Shown here piece after piece: positions 1 to 7,097 of a DNA stretch of 64,000 nucleotides; positions within the stretch are counted from its first letter, which is position 1; the number at the start of each line of letters is the position of its first letter. The notes under the pieces were generated by a model. That model made no database searches, had not been told where the DNA came from, and worked only from the letters and a program-made list of their open reading frames with translations. Source of the DNA: Tenacibaculum sp. MAR_2010_89 (lineage in GTDB: Bacteria; Bacteroidota; Bacteroidia; Flavobacteriales; Flavobacteriaceae); contig NZ_FNUB01000005.1 of assembly GCF_900105985.1 (NCBI RefSeq), positions 1,674,001 through 1,738,000 of the forward strand. The letters are read 5' to 3'. The translations under genes and the position numbers were made by a program.

Positions 1-173
1 ATCACAAAGATTAATATAAAAATCAATATCTCATTTATATTGGGTTTTGTCCAGGTCAAAATAGATATAAACAAACTAAATATTAAAACAGAGATAATAG
101 CATTAATAAATATATCTTTAATTAATCTATTTGTGTCAATTTTTGCTATATAATTTTCAAATAGTGTTTTCAT
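1..173 (-). CDS. partial membrane protein, cassette-borne (3' end outside window)
   Basis: An open frame begins at ATG 171-173 and runs off the left edge of the window. It encodes at least 57 residues, starting MKTLFENYIAKIDTN. Two hydrophobic stretches follow, at about residues 23-41 and from residue 48 to the edge, so it is probably a small inner-membrane protein. I do not recognise the family. It lies just downstream of the attC-like site 183-312 and on the same strand as the other cassette genes, so it is probably the next cassette. Its first bases after the crossover point are TTGTATGTAA, so an R'' box ending in TACATACAAC is predicted beyond the window edge. Confidence 0.5.
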   Translation of the reverse strand, partial: MKTLFENYIAKIDTNRLIKDIFINAIISVLIFSLFISILTWTKPNINEILIFILIFV

Positions 174-182
174 AGAAATTAC

Positions 183-312
183 ATACAACGTTTACTGTAT
201 GGTTAGTGGCATGTTAAAATAACCAAACTTTCAGTTAATCACTAATTTTGTTAAAAAGGAAACACTTTTGATTTTATCAATTGATAGCCATTAATTATAC
301 AGATTGTTAGGC
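183..312 (-). repeat. attC-like recombination site 6 (130 bp)
   Basis: Read on the minus strand, the site opens with GCCTAAC (306-312), a perfect RYYYAAC R'' box, and closes with GTTGTAT (183-189). The two arms are long and complementary: AACGTTTACTGTATGG at 187-202 against its partner ending at about 305, with G-U pairs and unpaired bases. The arms closely match those of 3572-3700 while the central 65-70 bases differ, as in integron attC sites. It follows the tail-fibre-like gene 320-1267. Confidence 0.75.
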
Positions 313-319
313 ACTGGTT

Positions 320-1267
320 TTATTTCTTTTCTAACTTCTCTAATCTTTTTTGTAATTCAAGAAGTATTTTATTTTGCAATTTTAATTCTTCAATTTCTTT
401 TTGTTGTTGGATTGTATAAAGTGTTAATTCCTCAATTTTTTGTAATAATTTCGAGTCCATTTTCCCTAAAAATATTCCGTTCTTTTCCACGTCTTTAGCA
501 CTTGGAATATCTTTTAAATGACCTTTTTCTTTGATGTGTTTTTCTACTTCTTTAAGTGTTGGTAATTTATAATCATCATAAAACACAAAATCAGACCAAC
601 CGGTTTCTACTTTAATTTCTTTTGCTCTTATGTTTCCATTAACAGCTAATTTCCAGATTCCAGGAGTTGTAGTACCAATACCAATATTTCGTGTAGAAAA
701 ATTAGTATATATAGCGATGTGATTTGTGTTTTGTGTATTCAGGGGTAAATTTCCTCCACTATATCCAGCGCTTATACCAAATCCGTCAGATAGATTAACT
801 AAATCTGCATATGAACCTCCTCCTGTTGATAATTTTCTTCCAATTCTAATTCCAGTCATTAAGTTTGAAGTTTCATTAGAATGAAATCGACTAATATATT
901 TATTGTCACTATATACAGAGAGTTTCATATCTGGATTTGTTGTTCCAATTCCAACAGATCCCTGATGATTAATCGTCAAACGATATTGATTTGTACCATC
1001 TCTTTGGTAAACCCCAAATTTACCTGAAGTCCCAAAATGTCCAATACTCCATATTCTGTTGCCGATAGTAGCATTTGTACTTTCAAAGTCCATCCATGTT
1101 CCGTTAGTACTGGTAAATCTCATTAACTGATTGCTAGGTGAGCTAATATGTAATTTAAAAATAGGATTTGTTATTCCTATTCCAACTTTATCTCCTGTAT
1201 CACTAACTTGTCCCATAATTAAATTGCTTATCCCAATCAATGCAATTAATAAAATTCTTTTTCTCAT
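320..1267 (-). CDS. secreted tail-fibre-domain-like protein (cassette-borne)
   Basis: This 315-aa protein has an N-terminal signal peptide (about residues 1-20, ending NLIMGQ). A repeat-like body carries several VGIGTTNP/IGIGTTTP motifs, as in Bacteroidota tail-fibre or chaperone-of-endosialidase-like surface proteins. The C-terminus has the conserved block KEIKVETGWSDFVFYDDY, then PTLKEVEKHIKEKGHL, and a coiled coil of about 45 residues ending KRLEKLEKK. It is probably exported and may trimerise; its function is unknown. It is paralogous to the gene at 3710-4963, sharing its architecture and an A/T-rich leader (TATAAATnnAAATTATnATG). Its own attC-like site follows 7 bp after the stop. The IS at 1309-2610 lies about 40 bp upstream and may have cut away its native cassette start or promoter. 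Confidence 0.75.
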   Translation of the reverse strand: MRKRILLIALIGISNLIMGQVSDTGDKVGIGITNPIFKLHISSPSNQLMRFTSTNGTWMDFESTNATIGNRIWSIGHFGTSGKFGVYQRDGTNQYRLTINHQGSVGIGTTNPDMKLSVYSDNKYISRFHSNETSNLMTGIRIGRKLSTGGGSYADLVNLSDGFGISAGYSGGNLPLNTQNTNHIAIYTNFSTRNIGIGTTTPGIWKLAVNGNIRAKEIKVETGWSDFVFYDDYKLPTLKEVEKHIKEKGHLKDIPSAKDVEKNGIFLGKMDSKLLQKIEELTLYTIQQQKEIEELKLQNKILLELQKRLEKLEKK

Positions 1268-1348
1268 TATAATTTTGATTTATAGTTATTTATGTTAAAT
1301 TTTTGTGCTGTCTAGTCCTGAAATATGGCTACAGGTTAAAATTGATTT

Positions 1349-2218
1349 TTAAGCTGATAATTTATATACCATATTAGGTGTTTTATAGTCTAAAGATAAG
1401 TGTAATCTTATTTCGTTGTATAAATTAATTGCATTTTTTGCCGCTCTCTTTGCGTGACTCACGTTATCAAAGGTTTGGTCGAGATAAAATTCATCTTTTA
1501 AAATTCCATTTACGCGCTCTGCCATTGCGTTTTCGTAACAATGATTTTCTTGGGTCATACTAATCTCTATCTTTTTTCTTTTAAGTATTTGTGTGTACAG
1601 ATTACTACAATACTGTATTCCTCTATCCGAGTGATGAATGAGTTGTTTAATGTCTTTAGCTTGATAAATAGCCTTATTAAGAGCTCTTACACATCCTTTT
1701 AATTCTAAACTATCACTTAGGTCGTAACCTACTATTTTTCTAGAATGCATATCAGTTATTAAAGCCAAATAGCAAAACCCTTTTACGGTTCTAATGTATG
1801 TGATATCAGATACCCAAACTTGGTTATTTCTAGTAACTTCCAGGCCTTTTATGATGTTGTTATATTTATAAAAACGATGATAAGAGTTTGTGGTTCTAGC
1901 ACTTGTTCTCCTTCTAAGGGTTAACATTTGATGTTTTCTAAGCACATTAAATAAAGTATCTCTACCAACTTTAATATTAGCTTTATTAAAATCTACATTT
2001 AACGATTTCACAAGTTTTCTTACACCTTCTCTAGGAAGGGATTTGCGTCTTTTTTTAACGATGTTAATAATCTGTTGTTCTATTTTTAAACGTTTATCAG
2101 CTCTAGATTTGTATTTATAATACGCGTCACGTTTATGTCCAAAACAATGGGTTATAGTCTTTAAAGAAGCAAATCCCTTAGCTTTTTCTTTAGCTTTAAT
2201 TAAGGCTTTATACTTAAC
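1349..2218 (-). CDS. IS3-family transposase OrfB (DDE integrase core, -1 frameshift product)
   Basis: This is the catalytic half of the IS transposase. Its frame is open from the A9 run at the end of orfA (GTT codon 2216-2218) to the stop at 1349, about 289 codons. It shows an HTH_21-like segment, then the rve core with the DDE triad: Asp in WVSDITYI, Asp in HHSDRGIQY, Glu in NAMAERVNGILK. I see no ATG near its 5' end; a GTG at 2009-2011 would drop about 70 residues. Production as an OrfAB fusion by -1 slippage is therefore likely, as in IS3 relatives. No internal stop is visible, so the element may be active. Confidence 0.88.
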   Translation of the reverse strand, partial: VKYKALIKAKEKAKGFASLKTITHCFGHKRDAYYKYKSRADKRLKIEQQIINIVKKRRKSLPREGVRKLVKSLNVDFNKANIKVGRDTLFNVLRKHQMLTLRRRTSARTTNSYHRFYKYNNIIKGLEVTRNNQVWVSDITYIRTVKGFCYLALITDMHSRKIVGYDLSDSLELKGCVRALNKAIYQAKDIKQLIHHSDRGIQYCSNLYTQILKRKKIEISMTQENHCYENAMAERVNGILKDEFYLDQTFDNVSHAKRAAKNAINLYNEIRLHLSLDYKTPNMVYKLSA

Positions 2219-2571
2219 TTTTTTTTTAGTTCAGCAATAGATTTGTAACCGAGATCTTCCGCCGCTACTTCAAGATAGGATTCTTCGATCATAGCATCCA
2301 GATCTTTTTTAAGTAGTAATTTTTTAAGCTGTTCTATTTCTTTTTGAAGCGCTTTAATTCTAGATATTTCGTCTTTAGTTTCCACTTTTACTCTGGTGTT
2401 CATTAAGTCTTTACGGTTGTGTTTTTTAATCCACTCATTTACTGTTGTAGGAGCAATGGAATAGAGTTTACAAAGTTCGCTCTTTGTGTGTTTTCCGATG
2501 GTAAGTTCGGCTAAAATTTTTAATTTAAAAGGTTCGCTGTAACGTCTAATTACTTTGTCATTTTTGTACAT
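2200..2571 (-). CDS. IS3-family transposase OrfA (helix-turn-helix)
   Basis: This 123-aa protein has an N-terminal HTH_Tnp-type domain (about residues 8-50, with FKLKILAELTIGKHTKSEL and TTVNEWIKKH), followed by a leucine-zipper-like coiled coil (about 65-90, EISRIKALQKEIEQLKKLL). It should bind the terminal repeats. Its last codons are CTA AAA AAA AAG, a 9-A slippery run, beyond which orfB continues in the -1 frame. Its start lies about 40 bp inside the right IS end. Confidence 0.9.
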   Translation of the reverse strand: MYKNDKVIRRYSEPFKLKILAELTIGKHTKSELCKLYSIAPTTVNEWIKKHNRKDLMNTRVKVETKDEISRIKALQKEIEQLKKLLLKKDLDAMIEESYLEVAAEDLGYKSIAELKKKLSIKP

Positions 2572-2617
2572 AATGTTTAAAATTATGTAGCCTTATTTTA
2601 GGACGGGTCAAGCTTAC

Positions 2618-2749
2618 ACACAACGTGTTTGTGTATGATTTCGTTGCGTGTTTCAGCAACTAATTTAGCAAATACAAACCGAATAGAAAATCCGTAAGGA
2701 TTTTCGTAAGTAGGCGAGTACTAGCAATGAATTATACACGGTGTTGTGT
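2618..2749 (-). repeat. attC-like recombination site 5 (132 bp)
   Basis: On the minus strand it runs from ACACAAC (R'', 2743-2749) to GTTGTGT (R', 2618-2624). The arms GTGTATAATTCATTGC and GCAACGAAATCATACAC are complementary, with a few bulged bases. It is about 93% identical to 5009-5140 over the core; the differences cluster in the outer bases, as expected if the terminal bases belong to individual cassettes. R'' extended outwards reads TACACACAAC, the exact reverse complement of the first bases of the TIR cassette (from 3578 downwards). Confidence 0.8.
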
Positions 2750-2755
2750 GTAGTA

Positions 2756-3547
2756 TTATTTATTTTCTATAGTAGGAATTAATCTGACAAGGTTATCTCC
2801 AACTGCTCTCATTACACCTACGAATTTCAGAGGCTTATCACTTTTACTTGTAAGTGTAAATTTGATAGCGTACCCAGGTGTAGTTGGTTCAGAGATATGA
2901 AAGAATAATCCGTTACATTTATAATCATCAGTAACATCTATATTTTCTAAAAACGCATTAGATGAAGGCATTAGGATTTTATTCGTGCAATCGGCTTTAA
3001 TTTCATTTTTTTCGTTTTCTACTAATAAAATGTATTTTGAAATGGGTTCTATATAAGATTCTGCTCTAATTTCTAATTCAATTTGTTCATTTGGTGTTTT
3101 AACTGTAAAAGAGGCTCGGACATTTTCATAGACCTGATCTTTTAAAATGAATGTGTTTTCATTATTAATAATGTCTATTATCTGACGAAGCCCGTATTCA
3201 AGACCCTTACCATAAATGTCTACATAAATTGATTGAAGTAATATTGCAGGCATTAAGCAATCATCAAGTTTTACAGGAATTAGTTTTACTTTATTTTGAG
3301 TTACTTTATAAAGAGCATTCTGCCATTCAAGCTTGACCATTTCACTTTGAAGACTGTTTTTAGATACGAAAAAGAAAAAATATTCACATTTTTCTAAACC
3401 ATCATTCATTCTGTCGATTATACCTTCTCCTGGTTGCATAGACCAACTATCGTAAAAGACTTTATCCATCCCAAAGACTTTTGCTAATTTAATAGCAATG
3501 GGTTCTACTATTGGTTTGTCCTTGTAATTATGGCTTAAAAAAATCAT
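2756..3547 (-). CDS. TIR-domain protein, probable defence effector (cassette-borne)
   Basis: This 263-aa protein starts directly with a TIR-like domain (about residues 1-125): the first strand is IFLSHNYKDK, then FYDSWSMQPGEGI, and the block SKNSLQSEMVKLEWQNAL, in which Glu74 is the likely NADase catalytic residue. Residues 130-263 form a second, beta-rich domain that I do not recognise; it may sense a trigger. There is no signal peptide or membrane segment, so it is cytoplasmic. Prokaryotic TIR proteins commonly deplete NAD+ in antiphage defence; that role is inferred from the family. It is the only gene of its cassette (2624-3577), bounded by attC-like sites at 2618-2749 and 3572-3700. Confidence 0.8.
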   Translation of the reverse strand: MIFLSHNYKDKPIVEPIAIKLAKVFGMDKVFYDSWSMQPGEGIIDRMNDGLEKCEYFFFFVSKNSLQSEMVKLEWQNALYKVTQNKVKLIPVKLDDCLMPAILLQSIYVDIYGKGLEYGLRQIIDIINNENTFILKDQVYENVRASFTVKTPNEQIELEIRAESYIEPISKYILLVENEKNEIKADCTNKILMPSSNAFLENIDVTDDYKCNGLFFHISEPTTPGYAIKFTLTSKSDKPLKFVGVMRAVGDNLVRLIPTIENK

Positions 3548-3571
3548 TCAATATTGGGTTTTAGATATTAC

Positions 3572-3700
3572 ACACAACGTTTACTGTATGGTTAGTGGTG
3601 TATTAAAGCTCTATAACTTTCAAGCAAGTAATAAACTTTAAAAAAAGAACTAACTTTAAAATTAGCTCTTTGTAGCCATTAACTATACAAATTGTTATAA
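3572..3700 (-). repeat. attC-like recombination site 4 (129 bp)
   Basis: Minus-strand reading: it begins with GCTTATAAC (3694-3702 including two outer bases) and ends with GTTGTGT (3572-3578). The arms TTTGTATAGTTAATGG and CCACTAACCATACAG pair with G-U tolerance. R'' is the exact reverse complement of the cassette's first nine bases (GTTATAAGC, 5007-5015). The arms match those of 183-312; the central spacer does not. Confidence 0.8.
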
Positions 3701-3709
3701 GCTGTTGTT

Positions 3710-4963
3710 CTAGTTTTTCTTTTTTAGTTGTTCTTCAATTTTTGTCAATCTTTCCGCCAATAATTTTAAAGTTTCATTTTCTTTTTCAAGTTTTTCGTTT
3801 TTTGACTCAATACTATTCAATCTTTTCTCTTGCTCAATTGTATACAAAGTTAATTCCTCAATTTTTTGAAGTAACTGAATTTGAAAATCTCCAATATTAA
3901 CTCCATTTTTCTCCATTTCTTTAGCTGAGGCAATTTCAGGTAAATGTTTTTTTTCTTTAATATGTTTCTCAATTGATTTCAAGGTTGGTAAATCATAATC
4001 TTCTTCAAAAACGAAATCAGCAGTCGGGGTATTAGTAACTTTTATTTCTTTGGATTCGATTTTACCCAAAACAGCCATGTTATTCGTAAATCTTGTTTTA
4101 CCATCTTTAAAAATTCTCATAGTTGCACCCAAGGTACTCCCATTCGGATAAAAGTGAAGTCCTGAAGTTGTATTAGCTGCTATGGTTGGAATACCTGTGC
4201 CATACTTATTTCCCCAAGATAGATTATGACCATCTTTTATGATTATGCTTCCATTTACGTCTAATCTTTCTTTAGGGCTTGTTGTTCCAATTCCAATATT
4301 ACCAATATATGAGATTCTCATACTTTCAAAAAACGCACCAGGACCATCTGTTCCTTTTGTGAAAAATGCCATGCCTACGTGATCAGCATCGCTATGTTCC
4401 CTTGTTGCAACAATTGACGCTCTTCTTCTACCTCCAGACTCCCATGTTATACCTCCAAAAAACTCATCATTATTTTTATAAGATGAACTTAATAATAGAT
4501 GGTCTTGTGATTGAAATTCCATATTATTATTAAAAGCGTTTGAATTGTAGAGTTCTAACTTTTGTCTTGGATTACTTGTTCCTATACCTACATTTCCATT
4601 ATCAGCTATTCGCATCTTTTCAGATAAAGTATTAAACCCGTTAGAGGTTTCAAATACAATATTGGTATAATCAAATGCCGCAACTACTGATTTTCTTGTT
4701 TTAACGCCAATAGATGCCATTGGTGAAGTTGTAGTATAGTAATTTATAAAATTAAGCTGACTTACATAACTATCATTATTTTTTTCAGAACCAGTAGCGG
4801 AAATATTTCCTCGAACATCTAAAGAACTATAAGGGCTTTTAACCCCTATACCTACTTTATTCTCTTTTGAATAAATTATATTTTGGTTGTCATAATTATG
4901 CTGAGCACTTATCCCTAAACTCATCCCTATCATAGCAATGACAGCAATTTTAATTGTTTTCAT
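3710..4963 (-). CDS. secreted tail-fibre-domain-like protein (cassette-borne paralogue)
   Basis: This 417-aa exported protein has a signal peptide at about 1-20 (MKTIKIAVIAMIGMSLGISA). At least four VGIG-type motifs follow (VGIGVKSPYSS, VGIGTSNPRQ, IGIGTTSPKE), then the C-terminal block with FVFEEDYDLPTLKSIEKHI and a long coiled coil (about 355-417). The C-terminal third is clearly homologous to the 320-1267 product, while the central body differs, so the two look like alternative surface proteins on one anchoring module. Attachment or phage-tail-like functions are known for related domains; nothing here fixes the role. It occupies cassette 3578-5014 alone. The leader before the ATG resembles that of 320-1267. 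Confidence 0.75.
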   Translation of the reverse strand: MKTIKIAVIAMIGMSLGISAQHNYDNQNIIYSKENKVGIGVKSPYSSLDVRGNISATGSEKNNDSYVSQLNFINYYTTTSPMASIGVKTRKSVVAAFDYTNIVFETSNGFNTLSEKMRIADNGNVGIGTSNPRQKLELYNSNAFNNNMEFQSQDHLLLSSSYKNNDEFFGGITWESGGRRRASIVATREHSDADHVGMAFFTKGTDGPGAFFESMRISYIGNIGIGTTSPKERLDVNGSIIIKDGHNLSWGNKYGTGIPTIAANTTSGLHFYPNGSTLGATMRIFKDGKTRFTNNMAVLGKIESKEIKVTNTPTADFVFEEDYDLPTLKSIEKHIKEKKHLPEIASAKEMEKNGVNIGDFQIQLLQKIEELTLYTIEQEKRLNSIESKNEKLEKENETLKLLAERLTKIEEQLKKKN

Positions 4964-5008
4964 AATAATTTAAATTTATAATTGTTTTAATTTGTTTTCT
5001 TTTATGGC

Positions 5009-5140
5009 TTATAACGTGTTTGTGTATGATTTCGTTGCGTGTTTCAGCAACTAAATTAGCAAATACAAACCGAATAGAAAATCCGCGAGAATTTTCGTAA
5101 GTAGGCGAGTACTAGTAATGAATTATACATTTTGTTGTGG
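5009..5140 (-). repeat. attC-like recombination site 3 (132 bp)
   Basis: Minus-strand reading: CCACAAC (R'', 5134-5140) to GTTATAA (R', 5009-5015). The core is nearly identical to 2618-2749. The R'' extended outwards (TAACCACAAC) is the reverse complement of the start of its own cassette, GTTGTGGTTA, ending at 6044. The stop codon of the preceding gene (5141-5143) touches R''. Confidence 0.8.
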
Positions 5141-5632
5141 TTAGTTTTTATTTAGTTCTTTCAGTTTTATTAATGAAAACCCAACCATTGCTATTAAAAC
5201 TAATGTTTGAGAAATTGCAAATCCAAGATTAAACCAGCCATAAAATCTCAAATATTCTCCCATTTCCAAAAGCGTGTTTTCAGAAGCAGATTCGGAATAC
5301 ATTCCAGATAATTTGTTTGTCAAAGGTGTTAGTATAAAAACAACTAAAACCAAAATTATTAACAGTTTCTTTGGAAATTCAGTTAGATAAATTCCAGATG
5401 TTTTTGCTATTGATTTTGTTTTGATTCTATTTAAAAGAAATAATGCAGTTAGCGAATAAAAAATCAAAGTTATTATTGGAAAAACGTAAGTCATTATATT
5501 ATATGAAATTCCAAATTCTGCGAATACAAAATAAAGTAAGTGGATAATGAAGTATAATATTGATTCGACAGCAATGACAAAGACAAAACCAAAAATTATC
5601 CACAATATTAACAATATATTTTCTTTATTCAT
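5141..5632 (-). CDS. four-helix membrane protein of unknown function (cassette-borne)
   Basis: This 163-aa hydrophobic protein has four predicted membrane helices at about 5-40, 45-68, 88-106 and 130-155, and ends in a short polar tail KELNKN. It shows no catalytic motif that I recognise. It is the second gene of a two-gene cassette (5015-6043), 44 bp downstream of another small membrane protein on the same strand. The pair may act together, but that is inference only. Confidence 0.6.
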   Translation of the reverse strand: MNKENILLILWIIFGFVFVIAVESILYFIIHLLYFVFAEFGISYNIMTYVFPIITLIFYSLTALFLLNRIKTKSIAKTSGIYLTEFPKKLLIILVLVVFILTPLTNKLSGMYSESASENTLLEMGEYLRFYGWFNLGFAISQTLVLIAMVGFSLIKLKELNKN

Positions 5633-5676
5633 TTAGTATTTTATTTAGTTGTCGAAATTTAGATTATTATCCACTT

Positions 5677-6024
5677 TTACCATAAATGAGGTTTTGCAAA
5701 ATATAGCCAACCACACCATAGAGTCCAAAGACAACTAAATAAAAGTCCGATTGTAAAAAATATAATTCGAAACCTTTTTAGTCCAATTTTGTTTTTCAGA
5801 TAGTACCAATCAAACAATTCTAATAGAGTCCCTAATGAGTAAAAAATATTTGCTCCAATTCCCCATATTATAATTCCGATTGTGTCGTCTATAGTCCAAG
5901 AGTATTCTCCTCCTGAAAGGCCATCATAAATTGTAAAAAATCCGAAAAGTCCAACAGCGACATTGTAAATCCATCTTTTAGATTCCCACCATTTAATGTT
6001 CGATTTTAGTTCTTCTATTGTCAT
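5677..6024 (-). CDS. small three-helix membrane protein of unknown function (cassette-borne)
   Basis: This 115-aa protein starts MTIEELKSNIKWWESKRW, a polar amphipathic stretch. Three membrane segments follow (about 18-34, 49-70 and 85-108), and the C-terminus is tryptophan-rich. Similar small proteins recur in flavobacterial genomes as hypotheticals. It is the first gene of the two-gene cassette and its ATG lies about 20 bp inside the cassette start. A promoter would have to come from inside the cassette's first bases or from upstream, since there is little space before the ATG. Confidence 0.6.
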   Translation of the reverse strand: MTIEELKSNIKWWESKRWIYNVAVGLFGFFTIYDGLSGGEYSWTIDDTIGIIIWGIGANIFYSLGTLLELFDWYYLKNKIGLKRFRIIFFTIGLLFSCLWTLWCGWLYFAKPHLW

Positions 6025-6037
6025 TTTCTCAAATTAA

Positions 6038-6097
6038 CCACAACGTTTTGGCTATGCGCTGTGTCCCGAAGGACATTGCGTATAGGTGTTGTTGTGT
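6038..6097 (-). repeat. attC-like recombination site 2 (short form, 60 bp)
   Basis: Minus-strand reading: ACACAAC (R'', 6091-6097) to GTTGTGG (R', 6038-6044). This one is compact: TGTCC and GGACA pair around a TTCG tetraloop, with further pairing CGC/GCG, TAT/ATA and CACAAC/GTTGTG and a bulge near each end. Its 60 bp is close to the size of classical 59-base elements. R'' extended (TACGATACACAAC) matches the cassette start at 6961-6973 in 11 of 13 positions. Confidence 0.75.
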
Positions 6098-6116
6098 ATC
6101 GTATTTCTATTTTCGG

Positions 6117-6941
6117 TTAGTGACATTGCAAAGTGAATTCAATTCTCCCTGATTTTTCATCATAAAACACATAAATCAAACCGACATCTCCCCACATAAG
6201 TCCTGCATTGTCTTCTGAGTCAATTTGAAATAAAAGTCTCATTGGGTTTCCTTCATTGTCTTTCGGTGTTGATTCTCCTTGACCCCATTTTGGATAACCT
6301 CCTAATTGACTTTGATAATCCTGCTCTTCTATTAATTTGGTCACGATTTGGTCATAACTATCCCAAGGTTCATCTTCGTTTAAAACACACGATAATTTGG
6401 ACGCATTATTTCCAAACAAATCAACTCCTTCCCAGTCCGGTAATGTTTTAGTCTGTTTAAATTCTATTTTGCAAAATTTTGATTTTTCTACTGGTTTAGC
6501 AATAAATTCAGTTTTTCCTTTCTCAACTTGTTTATAGGTTTTTACTAACCAACCATTATCGTTAGTCTCCCATGGAAACTCTTCCCAGTCGTAGAAAAAT
6601 TGAACTAGTTCTATGCTTTTAGGCAACTCCAGTCCAGGTGTATTGAAAACTTGAAAAATGAACTCCAAATGTTTTCCGTTTTTACCTTTAGGCCATTCTT
6701 CGCCTTTTTCAAAATAAGGATTCCCTCCAAAGTGAGATTCTAATTGAGAATTTTCTGGTGGTCTTGAGGCAGGTTGAATTTCGAGTTTGGTTGTTTGTCT
6801 TATTAATGGTTTAACCAAATTTTCTAAATCTGAAAAGGATTCTAAATTCAATTCATTTAGTTCTTTTCGATATTTATCAAAATGCGATTCAGTTGTAGGT
6901 TTGTCAATTTTACCACTAAATATTTTTTTCCAAAAGCTCAT
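6117..6941 (-). CDS. DUF1963 / YwqG-like protein (cassette-borne)
   Basis: This 274-aa soluble protein has no signal peptide. After an N-terminal helix region (about 1-60), it has the YwqG/DUF1963 pattern: SRPPENSQLESHFGGNPYF, then GEEWPKGKNGKHLEFIFQ, then later GGYPKWGQGEST and LLFQIDSEDNAGLMWGDVG near the C-terminus. Family members are structurally characterised but biochemically obscure, and are frequent in accessory regions and polymorphic-toxin immunity contexts. No toxin gene is visible here. It is the sole gene of cassette 6044-6972. Confidence 0.78.
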   Translation of the reverse strand: MSFWKKIFSGKIDKPTTESHFDKYRKELNELNLESFSDLENLVKPLIRQTTKLEIQPASRPPENSQLESHFGGNPYFEKGEEWPKGKNGKHLEFIFQVFNTPGLELPKSIELVQFFYDWEEFPWETNDNGWLVKTYKQVEKGKTEFIAKPVEKSKFCKIEFKQTKTLPDWEGVDLFGNNASKLSCVLNEDEPWDSYDQIVTKLIEEQDYQSQLGGYPKWGQGESTPKDNEGNPMRLLFQIDSEDNAGLMWGDVGLIYVFYDEKSGRIEFTLQCH

Positions 6942-6966
6942 TCTTTATGTTCAGTTTTTATATGGT

Positions 6967-7097
6967 ACACAACGTTTAAGGATATGAAAAGTTGCGAATT
7001 TTAGTTCGGAAGTTTTCATAGCTTTTTTGAATATCAAATTTAGGAAAATATTTGAAACCAGTAAGAATGTAGCTATTTTTTATATGCATTGTTACCC
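6967..7097 (-). repeat. attC-like recombination site 1 (131 bp)
   Basis: Minus-strand reading: GGGTAAC (R'', 7091-7097) to GTTGTGT (R', 6967-6973). The left arm TAACAATGCATATAA resembles TAACAATCTGTATAA of site 183-312. The right arm contains CATATCCTTAAACGTT, pairing imperfectly with it. R'' extended (AGCACTAAAAAGGGTAAC) matches the reverse complement of 7489-7506 in 15 of 18 positions, which defines an ORF-less cassette next to the integrase. Confidence 0.7.

Larger units (their letters stand above)
1309..2610 (-). mobile_element. IS3-family insertion sequence, apparently intact (1302 bp)
   Basis: The element has 25-bp terminal inverted repeats matching at 20 of 25 positions: TGTCTAGTCCTGAAATATGG from 1309 inwards against TGACCCGTCCTAAAATAAGG from 2610 inwards. 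Both begin with TG, as IS3 members do. It carries orfA (HTH protein) and orfB (DDE transposase) overlapping in the -1 frame at an A9 run. The bases just outside the ends are TGC on the left and AGC on the right, so I see no clean 3-bp target duplication. It sits directly after the R' end of the attC-like site 2618-2749. Confidence 0.9.

Noticed and set aside
183..7097. CRISPR array or REP elements as an explanation of the repeated palindromes
   Set aside because: The repeats are 60-132 bp, separated by whole genes, with conserved arms and variable centres; spacing and structure fit attC sites, not CRISPR repeats or REP sequences.
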